NCBI RefSeq assembly: GCF_029201565.1
Contig: NZ_CP104002.1
Span: 2,311,001 to 2,375,000 of the forward strand
Length of the DNA stretch: 64,000 bases
Reading direction: 5' to 3'
DNA from: Devosia sp. SD17-2
GTDB lineage: Bacteria; Pseudomonadota; Alphaproteobacteria; Rhizobiales; Devosiaceae
Each line of letters starts with the position of its first letter. Within the stretch, counting starts at the first letter, position 1. Under the pieces are notes generated by a model that saw only the letters and a list, made by a program, of their open reading frames with translations, ran no database searches and had not been told where the DNA came from. The position numbers and the translations under genes are program-made. Below, piece after piece: positions 51,629 through 61,206 of this stretch.

Positions 51629-52528
51629 GTGTCAAATTCCCCCACAAAAATCATCGAAGTGGCCAGCCTTCGCGGCATGGCTATGGGTATAGCGGCCTAT
51701 ACCCTGTTCTCCTTCCACGACGTGTTTGTGAAGGCGCTGGTCTACACAATGCCCTCCGCGCAGATCCTGTTCATGCGCAGCATCGTGATCATCGCGCTTT
51801 GCTTCGCCTTTGACCGTCGACATCTGGTGCGTGATCTTCTCCAGTCGGACAACCGCCTGCTCATTCTTGGCCGTGGGCTGCTGACCCTTGCGGCCTGGGT
51901 CATGTACTACACGGCCGCGCGCGACCTGCAGCTGGCAGAACTGACGACGCTCTATTACTTCGCACCAGTCCTCACCACGATCCTCGCCGTGATCTTCCTC
52001 AAGGAACAAGTGACACTGGCGCGTGTCGGCGCGGCGTCTATCGGCTTCTTCGGGGTGATCGTTGCGGCCAATCCAGCCGGGTTTGCCCTGAGCTTGCCGG
52101 TCGTCCTCGTCCTGATGGCAGCGCTGAGCTGGGCGATCGCCATGATCCTCATGCGAAAGATCTCGAAGAAGGATCGCGCGATCGTTCAGGTGTTTGCGCA
52201 AAACCTCATTCACGCATTCGCCATGGGTCTGTTCAGCCTGCCCTTCTGGCAAGGCATGACGGCGCTCGAGATCTGCCTTTGCATTGGCGCCGGGATTGTC
52301 GGGGGCATGGGGCAGTTTCTGCTCGTCGAAACAGCCAAGGTCGTACCGGCCAGCGTCCTCGGCACGGTCGAATATGGCGCCCTCATCTGGGCCTTCGTCT
52401 TCGGCTACATATTCTTCGGCGAGATCCCGGGCCAGTCGGTCTACACCGGCGCCGTCCTCGTCGTTCTCGCAGGCTTCCTGTTGGCCTGGACGGAACACCG
52501 CAGCAGGAAAGAGCTGCTGCGGCGCTAG
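51629..52528 (+). CDS. DMT-family (EamA) transporter
   Basis: The 299-residue protein has ten membrane helices in two EamA repeats (AMGIAAYTLFSFHDVFVKAL to YTAARDLQLAELTTLYYFAPVLTTILAVIFLKEQ, and VLVLMAALSWAIAMILMRKISKK to PASVLGTVEYGALIWAFVFGYIFFGEIP). Family members export metabolites or amino acids. The start appears to be GTG at 51629. It lies on the opposite strand between ntrC and ntrY, which are normally adjacent, so it interrupts the nitrogen regulatory cluster. Substrate unknown. Confidence 0.9.
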   Translation: MSNSPTKIIEVASLRGMAMGIAAYTLFSFHDVFVKALVYTMPSAQILFMRSIVIIALCFAFDRRHLVRDLLQSDNRLLILGRGLLTLAAWVMYYTAARDLQLAELTTLYYFAPVLTTILAVIFLKEQVTLARVGAASIGFFGVIVAANPAGFALSLPVVLVLMAALSWAIAMILMRKISKKDRAIVQVFAQNLIHAFAMGLFSLPFWQGMTALEICLCIGAGIVGGMGQFLLVETAKVVPASVLGTVEYGALIWAFVFGYIFFGEIPGQSVYTGAVLVVLAGFLLAWTEHRSRKELLRR

Positions 52529-52538
52529 TGTCGAAACA

Positions 52539-52561
52539 AGCCGCCGCTAACTGCGGCGGCT
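52539..52561. terminator. GC-rich hairpin between DMT transporter and ntrC
   Basis: AGCCGCCGC (52539-52547) and GCGGCGGCT (52553-52561) form a 9-bp stem with a 5-base loop; the stop of ntrC (52547-52549) overlaps the left arm. On the minus strand it is followed by TGTTTCG. It can end both converging transcripts. Confidence 0.6.
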
Positions 52562-53995
52562 GTGCTTGATGATCTCGATGCTGTGCGTGCGGATCTTCTT
52601 GCGCAGAGTATTGCGATTGAGCCCCAGCAGGTCCGCCGCCTTGATCTGATTGCCCCCGCAAGCGTTGAGCGCCATGGCGATCAACGGCGCCTCAACCCGG
52701 TCAATAACGCGCTGATAGAGGCCTGCCGGCGGCAGGTTCGGCTCGTGTTCGCGCAGCAACTGGCCAACGTGGCTTTCGACGGCGGTGGACACATCCACAG
52801 GACCCGTATTGCCACTGACCGCAGGGCGATCAACGATATTGAGTTCGTTCTGGACGATTTCGGCCGAAACACTCTCGTCCGCGTAAAGCGCCGAAAGGCG
52901 CCGCACCAGATTTTCCAACTCGCGAACATTGCCCGGCCAGGAGTAATTCTGCATGAGCCGGATGGCTTCCGGGGTCAGCGTCTTGACGGGCTCGCCCTCG
53001 CGCTGTGCGGCGCGCAGAAAGTGCTGGGTGAGATCGGAAATGTCGTCGACGCGTTCGCGCAGCGGCGGCAAGCGGATCGGAACGACATTCAGACGGTAGT
53101 AGAGATCTTCCCGGAAAAGGCCCTGCCGGATCATCTGGCTGAGATCGCGGTGGGTCGCCGCAACGATGCGCACATTGGTCTTGATGGCGCTGCGGCCACC
53201 AACCATGGTGTATTCGCCCTCCTGCAAAACACGCAGCAGGCGGGTCTGGGCATCCATCGGCATGTCACCGATTTCGTCGAGGAAGAGCGTTCCGCCTTCG
53301 GCCTGCTCAAACCGGCCCGAGGAGCGCGTATTGGCGCCGGTGAAGGCCCCCTTCTCGTGGCCGAACAGTTCCGCCTCGATCAGATCGCGCGGGATAGCGG
53401 CCATATTGATGGCGACGAACGGCCCATTCCGCCGCTTGCCGAAATCGTGCAGTGCCCGCGCCACCAGTTCCTTGCCGGTGCCGCTCTCGCCGGTGATCAT
53501 CACCGTCAGATCGGTCTGCATCAGGCGCGCCAAGGCGCGGTAGATTTCCTGCATCGCAGCAGAGCGGCCCACCAGCGGCATGGTATCGCCGGCATCGTCC
53601 TCGCTCTTGCGCTCCTCGTTGCTGGGCTTTTTTGCGTCAGCGAGGGCCCGCGACACCACTGAAAGCACTTCTGTGATATCGAAAGGCTTCGGTAGATACT
53701 CGTAGGCGCCGACCTCCGAGGCACGGATGGCCGTCATGAACGTGTTCTGGGCACTCATGACGATCATGGGCAGGTCGGGCCGTACCTTCTTGATCTTGGG
53801 CATCACCTCGAAGGCATTGCCATCGGGCATGGCCACATCGGTGATCAGAACATCGCCCTCACCCCGGCTCACCCAGTTCCACATGGTGGAGATATTGCCG
53901 GTTGGACGAACTTCATAGCCGGCACGGGTCAGCGCCTGGTTGAGCACCATGCGGATGGCTGCGTCATCATCGGCGAGCAAAACGACATGGCTCAT
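52547..53995 (-). CDS. ntrC: Nitrogen regulator NtrC (sigma-54 activator)
   Basis: The 482-residue activator has a receiver domain (about 1-120; DDDAAIRM, phosphorylated Asp in [14 protein letters not shown]), an intact AAA+ domain (Walker A GESGTGKE, sigma-54 loop [10 protein letters not shown], Walker [10 protein letters not shown]) and a C-terminal Fis-type HTH ([27 protein letters not shown]). It turns on nitrogen-scavenging promoters when phosphorylated by NtrB. Its start overlaps the ntrB stop by four bases. Confidence 0.97.
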   Translation of the reverse strand: MSHVVLLADDDAAIRMVLNQALTRAGYEVRPTGNISTMWNWVSRGEGDVLITDVAMPDGNAFEVMPKIKKVRPDLPMIVMSAQNTFMTAIRASEVGAYEYLPKPFDITEVLSVVSRALADAKKPSNEERKSEDDAGDTMPLVGRSAAMQEIYRALARLMQTDLTVMITGESGTGKELVARALHDFGKRRNGPFVAINMAAIPRDLIEAELFGHEKGAFTGANTRSSGRFEQAEGGTLFLDEIGDMPMDAQTRLLRVLQEGEYTMVGGRSAIKTNVRIVAATHRDLSQMIRQGLFREDLYYRLNVVPIRLPPLRERVDDISDLTQHFLRAAQREGEPVKTLTPEAIRLMQNYSWPGNVRELENLVRRLSALYADESVSAEIVQNELNIVDRPAVSGNTGPVDVSTAVESHVGQLLREHEPNLPPAGLYQRVIDRVEAPLIAMALNACGGNQIKAADLLGLNRNTLRKKIRTHSIEIIKHSRRS

Positions 53996-55125
53996 TTGTA
54001 AGGCACCTCATCGGCAGGCATTTGGAAAGCGCCGCTGGCCACCGGCAGCAGGATACGGAAACGGGTTCTGCCCGGTCGGCTATCGCAGTCGATCACCCCG
54101 CCATGATCGCCAACGATCTTGGCGACGAGCGCGAGACCCAGGCCCGAGCCATTTGGCTTGGTGGTGACGAAGGGATCGAAGAGAAACGGCAGGATATCCG
54201 GCGGCACGCCGGGCCCGTTATCCTCGATGACAATCTCCAGCGGGAGCGAAATGCGCTCGGCCACGCCAGCGACGCTGATGCGGATGCCCGGGCGAAAAGC
54301 CGTTGACAGTTTGATCTCAGGTTTCTGAGTTCTTTCAAGGGCTTCTGCTGCGTTCTTCACCAAATTCAGGAAGATCTGGATCAGCTGATCGCGGTTGCCG
54401 AACACCGGCGGAAGCGACGGGTCATACTCTTCCGAGAAGAGGACATTTCGGGCGACGCCATTGCGCGCGAGCAGCTTCACCCGGTCGAGTACGATGTGGA
54501 TATTGATCGGCTCGCGCTCCAGCGGCCGGTCGTCGCCGAACACTTCCACCCGGTCGATCAGACCGACAATGCGGTCCGTCTCTTCCCGGATCAGACGCGC
54601 CAGCGGGATTTCTTCCGCAGGCACACTCTGCTCGAGCAGCTGGGCCGCGCCGCGAATGCCGGACAGCGGGTTTTTGATTTCATGAGCCAGCATGGAGGCA
54701 AGGCCGGTCACCGAGCGCGCAGCGCCGCGCGACACCATCTGGCGGTCGATCTTGTCGGCCATGGTGCGCTCCTGAATGAGCACGGCCACCCGGCCATCGA
54801 CGTCTGAAATCGGGCTCGCGAACACGTCCGCGATGCGCTCGTCTCCGAAGCGGGAGGAGCCGATGCTCACGCGATATTCGGTCATCGGCGCCCGGCGGGA
54901 CACCACGGTTTCGACGAGCGAGATGATTGGGGAGCCAAAGGCGATCAGATCATCGAGACGCTGGCGGGTCAGAACGCTCAATGACCCACCGAAAAAGGCC
55001 TCGGCCGCATAATTGACGAAGAGGATGTGCCGCGCTTCATCGAGCATGATGATGGGCTGCGGCAGTGCCTGCAACATTGCCTTTGCAGGCACGAGATCGT
55101 CGGCAGTCATCGCTGCAGCGCTCAT
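53992..55125 (-). CDS. ntrB: Nitrogen sensor kinase NtrB
   Basis: The 377-residue soluble kinase has an N-terminal PAS domain ([28 protein letters not shown]), the phosphorylated histidine in [22 protein letters not shown] and ATP-binding boxes [18 protein letters not shown] and [22 protein letters not shown]. It phosphorylates or dephosphorylates NtrC according to PII signalling. Four-base overlaps with dusB upstream and ntrC downstream show a coupled dusB-ntrB-ntrC operon. Confidence 0.97.
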   Translation of the reverse strand: MSAAAMTADDLVPAKAMLQALPQPIIMLDEARHILFVNYAAEAFFGGSLSVLTRQRLDDLIAFGSPIISLVETVVSRRAPMTEYRVSIGSSRFGDERIADVFASPISDVDGRVAVLIQERTMADKIDRQMVSRGAARSVTGLASMLAHEIKNPLSGIRGAAQLLEQSVPAEEIPLARLIREETDRIVGLIDRVEVFGDDRPLEREPINIHIVLDRVKLLARNGVARNVLFSEEYDPSLPPVFGNRDQLIQIFLNLVKNAAEALERTQKPEIKLSTAFRPGIRISVAGVAERISLPLEIVIEDNGPGVPPDILPFLFDPFVTTKPNGSGLGLALVAKIVGDHGGVIDCDSRPGRTRFRILLPVASGAFQMPADEVPYK

Positions 55126-56135
55126 GCCGCCGCTCTCCAGTCATCGGAAAAGAGTGTCGCGATCAGCGCCAGCACCTGTGCAGGCTGATCATTGTCGAGG
55201 AGAGACCGGCGCGTCGGCTTGTCGAGGTTCAGCCCCGCGGCTTCGCTATACCAGTCGAGGTGTTTTCGCGCTGCGCGCAGACCCACTTCAACGCCATATT
55301 CACTGAGCATGTCTTCGTAGTGCGCCTGGATGAGTTCAATGAGCGCCTTGCCGGTCGGAGCAGCCACAGGCTCCTCCCCGGCCAGTTCGGCACCGATCTG
55401 GGCCACGCGCCAGGGCCGCCCCTGCGCACCGCGGCCGAGCATGACGCCGTCTGCACCGGACTCCGCCAATGCGGTCAGCGCCGCTTCCGTATCGACAATG
55501 TCGCCATTGACGATGACAGGGACCGAGACCGCCTCCACCACTGAGCGCACCAGCGACCAGCGGGCGTGTCCCTTATAGAATTGCTGCCGCGTACGACCAT
55601 GAACAGTAATCATCTGCGCACCGGCGCCAACCGCCAGCTTCGCGATCTCCGGGGCATTGAGACTGTCGTCATCCCAGCCCAGCCGCATCTTCACCGTTAC
55701 CGGAAGGCTCGTCGCCCCCGCGACAGCTTCGACGATCGCCAGTGCCTGGTCCGGCACGCGCATCAGCGCTGAGCCGGCGTAGCCATTGGTGACGCGCTTG
55801 GCGGGGCACCCGAAATTAATGTCGATGATGTCCGCGCCGGCGCTCTCAGCCATGCGCGCGCCTTCAGCCATCCAACGGGATTCGCAACCGGCGAGCTGGA
55901 CCATATGCGGCAGCGAACCGGCCCGACCGAGCTTTCGGGCCATGCCCTGATGACCCGTACCCAGCGCGGCGCTGGCGATCATTTCCGAAACCACCATCCC
56001 CGCGCCAAAGCGTTCCGCGATCTCGCGGAAGGGACGGTCGGTGATGCCGGCCATGGGTGCCAAGAAGGCGCGATTGCGTACAGCATGGCCCCCGATGCTC
56101 AAGGGGCAGGCAGTATCGGTCAACATGTGCTCCAT
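55122..56135 (-). CDS. dusB: tRNA dihydrouridine synthase DusB
   Basis: The 337-residue flavoenzyme reduces uridines in tRNA with FMN and NADPH. Marks are FLAPMAGITDRPFREIAERFGAGMVVSEMI, the catalytic cysteine in INFGCPAKRVTNGYAGSALM, ITVHGRTRQQFYKGHARW and VIVNGDIVDTEAALTALAESGADGVMLGRGAQGRPW. I take the ATG at 56135 (MEHMLTD); 56126 is an alternative, and the longer frame to 56303 does not fit. Its place before ntrB is the standard alphaproteobacterial arrangement. Confidence 0.95.
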   Translation of the reverse strand: MEHMLTDTACPLSIGGHAVRNRAFLAPMAGITDRPFREIAERFGAGMVVSEMIASAALGTGHQGMARKLGRAGSLPHMVQLAGCESRWMAEGARMAESAGADIIDINFGCPAKRVTNGYAGSALMRVPDQALAIVEAVAGATSLPVTVKMRLGWDDDSLNAPEIAKLAVGAGAQMITVHGRTRQQFYKGHARWSLVRSVVEAVSVPVIVNGDIVDTEAALTALAESGADGVMLGRGAQGRPWRVAQIGAELAGEEPVAAPTGKALIELIQAHYEDMLSEYGVEVGLRAARKHLDWYSEAAGLNLDKPTRRSLLDNDQPAQVLALIATLFSDDWRAAA

Positions 56136-56293
56136 AAATGACCAGCTCGAGAGCGGTGCCTGCACAATAATCAATTTGGGGGGCTGCGCAACACCCAAAC
56201 GCGGTGTTCGCACCGCTGGTCTGCACTGCACTTGCCGCATAGGAGCGCGGCGGCTAGACCTGACCTGTCTGGTTGGAAAGTGCCTATAGCGAC

Positions 56294-57484
56294 ATGCGTC
56301 CAAAATCCATAGCCGTCATCATCGTAGCCGCTGGAAAAGGCGAGCGCGCCAGGAGCGGCACCTACGCTGATCCCAAGCAATATCAAGATCTTGCAGGACG
56401 TCCGGTGCTGTCGCGCACGATTGCGGCTTTTCTGGCGCATGATGCGATCAGCCATGTCGTTCCGGTGATCCACGCCGATCATGCAGAGCGTTTTTCGGCG
56501 CTGGGCCTGAGCGACGACCGACTGCTCTCCCCCGTCGTTGGCGGCGCCTCACGACAGGCGTCTGTCCTCGAAGGACTCAAGGTGCTAGCGCCGATGCGAC
56601 CAGACCTGGTTCTCATCCACGACGCAGCGCGTCCCTTTGTCAGCAACGCCCTCATCACCTCCGTGATCGACGCCTTGGGCGAATTCGACGGCGCGCTCCC
56701 GGCCGTTCCGCTCACCGACACCATCAAGCGCACGCTCGATGGTCGGGAGGTCGTCGCTACCGAAGACCGGCGCCTGCTTGCCGCGGCGCAAACGCCCCAA
56801 GGTTTCCGGTTCGGCCAGATCTTTTCGGCCCATATGCGCGCCGGCACGGTTCGACGCGAATTCACCGATGACGCAGAGATCGCCGAATGGGCGGGTCTGC
56901 GCGTCGCCCTGGTCGCCGGCGACCGCGACAATCTCAAAATCACCCATCCGGACGACTTTGCCCGCGCCGAGCGTATCCTTGGAGACAGCATGAAAACCGA
57001 GACCCGCATCGGCACCGGATATGACGTCCATTCATTTGTACCCGGCGACCACGTCTGGCTCGGTGGCGTGAAAATCCCGCACCATTCGGGACTTAATGGC
57101 CACTCTGACTCGGACGTTGCCCTTCACGCCCTGACAGACGCCATGCTCGGCGCAATCGGCGAAGGCGATATCGGCGTTCACTTCCCGCCCAGCGACCCGC
57201 AGTGGAAGGGGGCCGCATCGACGATTTTCCTCCGCCATGCGGGCAATTTGATCGCACAGCGTGGTGGCCGGATCGTCAATCTTGACGTGACAATTGTCGC
57301 GGAAGCGCCGAGGATTGCAGTCCATGCACCAGCCATGTGTGCTGTGATTGCCGAAACCCTCGGCATTTCAGCTGATCGCGTGGCGGTGAAAGCGACCACC
57401 AACGAAAAGCTCGGTTTTCTCGGGCGGGAGGAAGGCATCGTGTCTATGGCAAGTGCAAGCGTGGAACTTCCGAGGATCGACTAG
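56294..57484 (+). CDS. ispDF: Bifunctional IspD/IspF of the MEP isoprenoid pathway
   Basis: The 396-residue fusion has an IspD cytidylyltransferase domain (about 1-230; AVIIVAAGKGERARSG, IHDAARPFVSNALI, VATEDRRLLAAAQTPQGF). An IspF cyclodiphosphate synthase domain follows (about 236-396; TRIGTGYDVHSFVPGDHVWLGGVKIPH with metal-binding Asp and His, then GHSDSDVALHALTDAMLGAIGEGDIGVHFPP). Such fusions are common in alphaproteobacteria. The ATG at 56294 is preferred to the TTG at 56273. The gene is divergent from dusB and directly abuts cinA. Confidence 0.96.
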   Translation: MRPKSIAVIIVAAGKGERARSGTYADPKQYQDLAGRPVLSRTIAAFLAHDAISHVVPVIHADHAERFSALGLSDDRLLSPVVGGASRQASVLEGLKVLAPMRPDLVLIHDAARPFVSNALITSVIDALGEFDGALPAVPLTDTIKRTLDGREVVATEDRRLLAAAQTPQGFRFGQIFSAHMRAGTVRREFTDDAEIAEWAGLRVALVAGDRDNLKITHPDDFARAERILGDSMKTETRIGTGYDVHSFVPGDHVWLGGVKIPHHSGLNGHSDSDVALHALTDAMLGAIGEGDIGVHFPPSDPQWKGAASTIFLRHAGNLIAQRGGRIVNLDVTIVAEAPRIAVHAPAMCAVIAETLGISADRVAVKATTNEKLGFLGREEGIVSMASASVELPRID

Positions 57485-58027
57485 ATGGCACCAAAAGCCT
57501 TGCCCACAATGGGCAAACAGATCATCGACATCCTCTCCGAAACAAAGCGGACCATTGTAACCGCCGAAAGCTGCACGGGCGGAATGATCGCTGCAGCGTT
57601 GACGGACATCCCAGGGGCCTCGGCGGCCCTTTACGGCGGCTTTGTCACCTATTCCAACATCGCCAAGGACAAGATGATCCACGTCCCGCCTCGGGTCATC
57701 GAGGACTATGGCGCTGTGAGCAATCAGGTCGCCCGCGCCATGGCCGACGGCGCCCGCAATACCGCCCGCGCCGACATCGCGGTTTCGGCTACCGGCATTG
57801 CCGGGCCTGACGGCGGTAGCGAGAAGAAGCCAATCGGCCTCGTCTATGTCGCTGTCTCGTCAGAGTTGGCCACGGTCGTCATTGAGCATCGTTTCGGTGA
57901 CATTGGCCGCGATGCCATACGCAAGGCAACGGTCGACGCAGCGTTGGAGCTGGTTTTCCAGGTCATCACCAGCGACCTGCCGGACGAGCTGAACTATCTC
58001 ACCGCGGTGCCGAAGAAGGCTCCGTGA
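57485..58027 (+). CDS. CinA C-terminal family protein (NMN amidohydrolase, PncC type)
   Basis: The 180-residue protein consists of the CinA C-terminal domain only: TIVTAESCTGGMIAAALTDIPGASAALYGGFVTYSNIAKDKMI, and ADIAVSATGIAGPDGGSEKKPIGLVYVAV. E. coli PncC with this architecture deamidates nicotinamide mononucleotide. The ATG immediately follows the ispDF stop, so the two are co-translated. Its 3' end overlaps the converging monooxygenase-like gene by 29 bases. Confidence 0.92.
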   Translation: MAPKALPTMGKQIIDILSETKRTIVTAESCTGGMIAAALTDIPGASAALYGGFVTYSNIAKDKMIHVPPRVIEDYGAVSNQVARAMADGARNTARADIAVSATGIAGPDGGSEKKPIGLVYVAVSSELATVVIEHRFGDIGRDAIRKATVDAALELVFQVITSDLPDELNYLTAVPKKAP

Positions 58028-58298
58028 TCACAATGTAGTCCCGAGCGATATCTCGGGTTTCGCGCGCCCAGACGGAGGCCCTCGTGCGCTCCTGATGGGC
58101 GCCGAAAGCCGCCTGATCGGCAAAACGCTCTTCGACCGTCCAGACCATCGGATCGTCCTCGCGCTGAACCACCTCGAAAGACAGGCACCCCGGCTCCAGC
58201 CGGGTCAGACGAATGTGCTCGGGCAAATGCTCGATCACGGAACGCAGCTGCTCGTCCGATGTGCAGGTCAGCGATCCCGCCAGACGCACAATCATCAT
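57999..58298 (-). CDS. Antibiotic biosynthesis monooxygenase (ABM)-like small protein
   Basis: The 99-residue protein fits the ferredoxin-like ABM/DUF dimeric alpha-beta-barrel family: IVRLAGSLTCTSDEQLRSVIEHLPEHIRLTRLEPGCLSFEVVQREDDPMVWTVEERFADQAAFGAHQERT. Family members oxidise aromatic or heme-like compounds without cofactor, or are uncharacterised. The start codons at 58298/58295 lie just after the stop of the START-domain gene, so it is last in the lipA operon. It overlaps the converging cinA end; the palindrome CACCGCGGTG (58000-58009) includes bases of its stop codon. Confidence 0.75.
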   Translation of the reverse strand: MMIVRLAGSLTCTSDEQLRSVIEHLPEHIRLTRLEPGCLSFEVVQREDDPMVWTVEERFADQAAFGAHQERTRASVWARETRDIARDYIVITEPSSAPR

Positions 58299-58299
58299 C

Positions 58300-58743
58300 T
58301 CAGCTTCCGAAGCGCCGATCTGCCTCGTCGGAAAAGGCGCGCATAATCTCTTCCTGCTTGGCCGCAAAAGCCGGTTCGGCCACGGCGGCGATAAAGGGGT
58401 TAGAGATCTTGAAGTCGATCTCGAACCGCACCCGCGTTCCCATACCCTCAGGCTCGAAGCTCCACACGCTGTCGAGATATGCGAACGGCCCATCGACCGC
58501 CTTGGCGCGGATCGTCAGCGCCTGTGCGTCGCGGGTCACGCGGCTGGTATAGGCCTGCGTGATGGGTCCGAAATAAAGCGTCATGCGCGCCAGCTGCACG
58601 TCAGCCCCGTTCGCAGCCGGATCAGGCCGCACCTCCATGGCCCGACAGTTCGGGATGAAGCGCGGATAATCCTCTAGGTCAGCGACAATGTCGTACATGC
58701 GCTGCGGAAGATGGGGCACATGCCGTTCGAAGAAACGCTTCAT
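58300..58743 (-). CDS. START/COQ10-type ubiquinone-binding family protein
   Basis: The 147-residue protein is a polyketide cyclase/START-like protein of the COQ10/RatA family: KRFFERHVPHLPQRMYDIVADLEDYPRFIPNCRAMEV, and WSFEPEGMGTRVRFEIDFKISNPFIAAVAEPAF. Mitochondrial COQ10 binds ubiquinone; E. coli RatA was reported to affect ribosome association. In alphaproteobacteria it regularly follows lipA. The start overlaps the lipA stop by one base. Confidence 0.92.
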   Translation of the reverse strand: MKRFFERHVPHLPQRMYDIVADLEDYPRFIPNCRAMEVRPDPAANGADVQLARMTLYFGPITQAYTSRVTRDAQALTIRAKAVDGPFAYLDSVWSFEPEGMGTRVRFEIDFKISNPFIAAVAEPAFAAKQEEIMRAFSDEADRRFGS

Positions 58744-59696
58744 CAGTGCCCCAGCTTTGCCAGACGGGCGGACTTGAGCTGGGCGAAATCCTCACCCGCG
58801 TGATGCGATGAGCGGGTCAGCGGGCTCGACGAGACGAGCAGAAAACCCTTGGCCGTGGCCACGGTGGCGAACGACTTGAATTCCTCGGGCGTCACGAAAC
58901 GCTGCAGCGGATAGTGCTTCTTGGTCGGCTGTAGATACTGGCCGATGGTGAGGAAATCGACCTCGGCCGAGCGAAGGTCATCCATCAGCTGGAGCACTTC
59001 GTTCCGCTCTTCGCCCAGACCCACCATGATACCGGACTTGGTGAAGATGGTGGGGTCGAGTTCCTTCACCCGCTGCAGCAGGCGGATGGAGTGGAAGTAG
59101 CGCGCGCCGGGCCGAACCTTAAGGTACTTCGACGGCACGGTTTCCAGATTGTGGTTGAACACGTCCGGCTTGGCCGCAACGACGATCTCCAGTGCGCCGT
59201 CCTTGCGGAGGAAATCGGGCGTCAGGATTTCGATCGTGGTGCGGGGATTGCGGGCACGAATGGCCAGGATCACATCGGCAAAATGCTGGGCGCCGCCGTC
59301 TGCCAGATCATCGCGGTCGACAGAGGTGATGACCACATGTTCCAACCCAAGCTTTTCGACCGCCTTGGCGACGTTCTCCGGCTCGAACGGGTCGAGCGGC
59401 CCTGGCATGCCTGTGCGCACATTGCAGAAGGCGCAGGCGCGGGTGCAGATCTCGCCCATGATCATCATGGTCGCGTGCTTCTTGCTCCAGCACTCCCCGA
59501 TATTGGGGCAGCCGGCTTCCTCGCAAACCGTAACGAGATTGTTCTCGCGAACGATCTGCTGAGTTTCCTTGTAAACCGGAGAACCCGGCGCCTTGACGCG
59601 AATCCAGTCCGGCTTGCGCAGCACGATACTGTCGGGCCGGTTGGCCTTTTCGGGGTGCCGCGGACGGGCAATGGAATTGTCGATGAGCGTAACCAA
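58743..59696 (-). CDS. lipA: Lipoyl synthase
   Basis: The 317-residue radical SAM enzyme inserts two sulfurs into octanoyl groups to make lipoyl cofactors. Both iron-sulfur clusters are visible: the auxiliary site [12 protein letters not shown] and the radical SAM site CTRACAFC. The C-terminal [15 protein letters not shown] matches the family closing serine motif. It serves the pyruvate dehydrogenase subunits encoded a few genes upstream (pdhC, lpdA). Confidence 0.97.
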   Translation of the reverse strand: MVTLIDNSIARPRHPEKANRPDSIVLRKPDWIRVKAPGSPVYKETQQIVRENNLVTVCEEAGCPNIGECWSKKHATMMIMGEICTRACAFCNVRTGMPGPLDPFEPENVAKAVEKLGLEHVVITSVDRDDLADGGAQHFADVILAIRARNPRTTIEILTPDFLRKDGALEIVVAAKPDVFNHNLETVPSKYLKVRPGARYFHSIRLLQRVKELDPTIFTKSGIMVGLGEERNEVLQLMDDLRSAEVDFLTIGQYLQPTKKHYPLQRFVTPEEFKSFATVATAKGFLLVSSSPLTRSSHHAGEDFAQLKSARLAKLGH

Positions 59697-59742
59697 TTTC
59701 GGTCCTGACTGGGCGTTCGCCCGTTATATCGCTCCCTTGGGC

Positions 59743-59776
59743 GGCCGGTTCAAGCCGGCCGACAGTCTTGGTCGGC
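59743..59776. repeat. Overlapping hairpins between glsB and lipA
   Basis: GGCCGG (59743-59748)/CCGGCC (59755-59760) and GCCGAC (59758-59763)/GTCGGC (59771-59776) share bases and are mutually exclusive. A third stem, GGGCG/CGCCC, lies at 59711-59722. They are in the leader of lipA on the minus strand and may end the glsB transcript or attenuate lipA. Confidence 0.35.
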
Positions 59777-59786
59777 TGCCATGCGT

Positions 59787-60044
59787 CTAGCGCGCAATGA
59801 TCCTGGCGAGCGCGATGACCACTATGGCGCCGATGGTGGCGGTAATGATCTGGCTGATCAGGAGATTGTCGATGGGCAAGGTGACACCGACAGCGCTCAG
59901 CAGCCATCCCCCCACGAACGAGCCGATCACCCCAACGATAAGGTTACGGATCAGCCCGCCGCCGCCCAGCAGCAGACCGGCCAGCCATCCGGCGACCAGC
60001 CCGATGGCCAGAAAGATAAGCAGTTCCTGCGTGCCGATGCTCAT
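59787..60044 (-). CDS. GlsB/YeaQ/YmgE family membrane protein
   Basis: The 85-residue protein has three hydrophobic helices with glycine-rich turns: LIFLAIGLVAGWLAGLLLGGGGLIRNLIVGVIGSFVGGWLL. This is the Transgly_assoc family of stress-induced small membrane proteins of unknown mechanism. Its start overlaps the stop of the upstream oxidoreductase gene by four bases. It often sits near lipA in related genomes. Confidence 0.9.
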   Translation of the reverse strand: MSIGTQELLIFLAIGLVAGWLAGLLLGGGGLIRNLIVGVIGSFVGGWLLSAVGVTLPIDNLLISQIITATIGAIVVIALARIIAR

Positions 60045-61081
60045 GCCATGACCTCTGCAATTTCGACCCAGTCCCCTCCGCGGGCGGCGGACAGGATGGT
60101 CGCCTGGACCAGCGCCAGGGAATGGAGATTATCCTCGCCCGAACTGAAGCGCGCCGGAACAGTGCCCGTATCGACGACCTTGGCGACGGCGGCAAGTGTG
60201 CCGACCCGGTCGGTGTGATCGATCACCGGCATGTCCTGCGCTTCCGGTGTGCCATCAAGCGCGCGGAGCCACAGCTTGTCCGGGCTCGACTTGCCCATGA
60301 AATGGTCGCGCGAGCTCCAGATGATCTCGCCCTCCGAGCAATCCATCACCCATTCGCCCGACCAGGGCGTCACCGGGCCCGAGCTCATCCAGCTGCCGCG
60401 ATAGGACACGATCGTGCCCTTCTCGAACTCCAGCGTCGCCACACCGATTGGATTGTGGCCAAAGGGACTTGCCGGCGAATTCCAGGTCCGACAAGACACC
60501 CGCTTGGGCTCATCCCCGAGGACCATGCGCATGAGGTCGAAGTGGTGGATCGACATGTCCGCCAGCAGCGGGTCCGGCATGTCCCAATAGCGATAGCCCT
60601 GTGTTGGCGCGTGACGCCGAAAATCGATGGAGACAAGGTTCACCGGCCCGAAACGCTGGGCACCAATCAACTCCGCCGCCAGGATCGGTGCTGGCTGGAA
60701 ACGGTAATTCTGGCTGACCATCAAGACCCGGCCGCGCTCCTGCGCCAGGGCAACGAGTTCCTTTGCCTCGGCAATCGTGCTCGCAAAGGGCTTTTCAACG
60801 ATGACGCTGAGCCCCTGCTCAAGGCAAGCCTTCACGACCGGATAGTGCGCCTCGGTTCTCAGGGTGCAGATGGCGAGTTGGACCTCGCGCCCTTGGGCCG
60901 CCTCTTCGAGGCTCGTGAAGCAGAGGGCTTCCTCGATACCGAGTTCGGTCTGGGCGTTCCTGAGGGCATCGGGATTGGAATCCACATAGCCCACCATTTC
61001 AACAGTGGGAACTTTGGGTATAACGTCACGCGTCCAACTGAAACCCCAATGTCCCAGCCCGATCTGAATTGCCTTGACCAT
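60041..61081 (-). CDS. Gfo/Idh/MocA family oxidoreductase
   Basis: The 346-residue NAD(P)-dependent dehydrogenase has the Rossmann start KAIQIGLGHWGFSW and the family lysine motif VIVEKPFAS, followed by VSQNYRF and DMSIHHFDLMRMVLGDE in the substrate domain. The family acts on sugars, inositols or related polyols. No transporter or sugar kinase lies nearby, so the substrate is open. The ATG at 61081 has GAGGAG eight bases upstream; the frame to 61138 is not used. It interrupts the usual lpdA-glsB-lipA neighbourhood. Confidence 0.9.
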   Translation of the reverse strand: MVKAIQIGLGHWGFSWTRDVIPKVPTVEMVGYVDSNPDALRNAQTELGIEEALCFTSLEEAAQGREVQLAICTLRTEAHYPVVKACLEQGLSVIVEKPFASTIAEAKELVALAQERGRVLMVSQNYRFQPAPILAAELIGAQRFGPVNLVSIDFRRHAPTQGYRYWDMPDPLLADMSIHHFDLMRMVLGDEPKRVSCRTWNSPASPFGHNPIGVATLEFEKGTIVSYRGSWMSSGPVTPWSGEWVMDCSEGEIIWSSRDHFMGKSSPDKLWLRALDGTPEAQDMPVIDHTDRVGTLAAVAKVVDTGTVPARFSSGEDNLHSLALVQATILSAARGGDWVEIAEVMA

Positions 61082-61206
61082 GTGGAAAACTCCTCTGGTT
61101 TTGTGCTCCCCACCCTCAATGCACCCGGGGCGCGCCAAAGTTGCCCTGGAGATGGTACTGCCTCACAAAACCTCGGGAAGGTCCCGGCCTGTGCGAGGCA
61201 GCCAGA

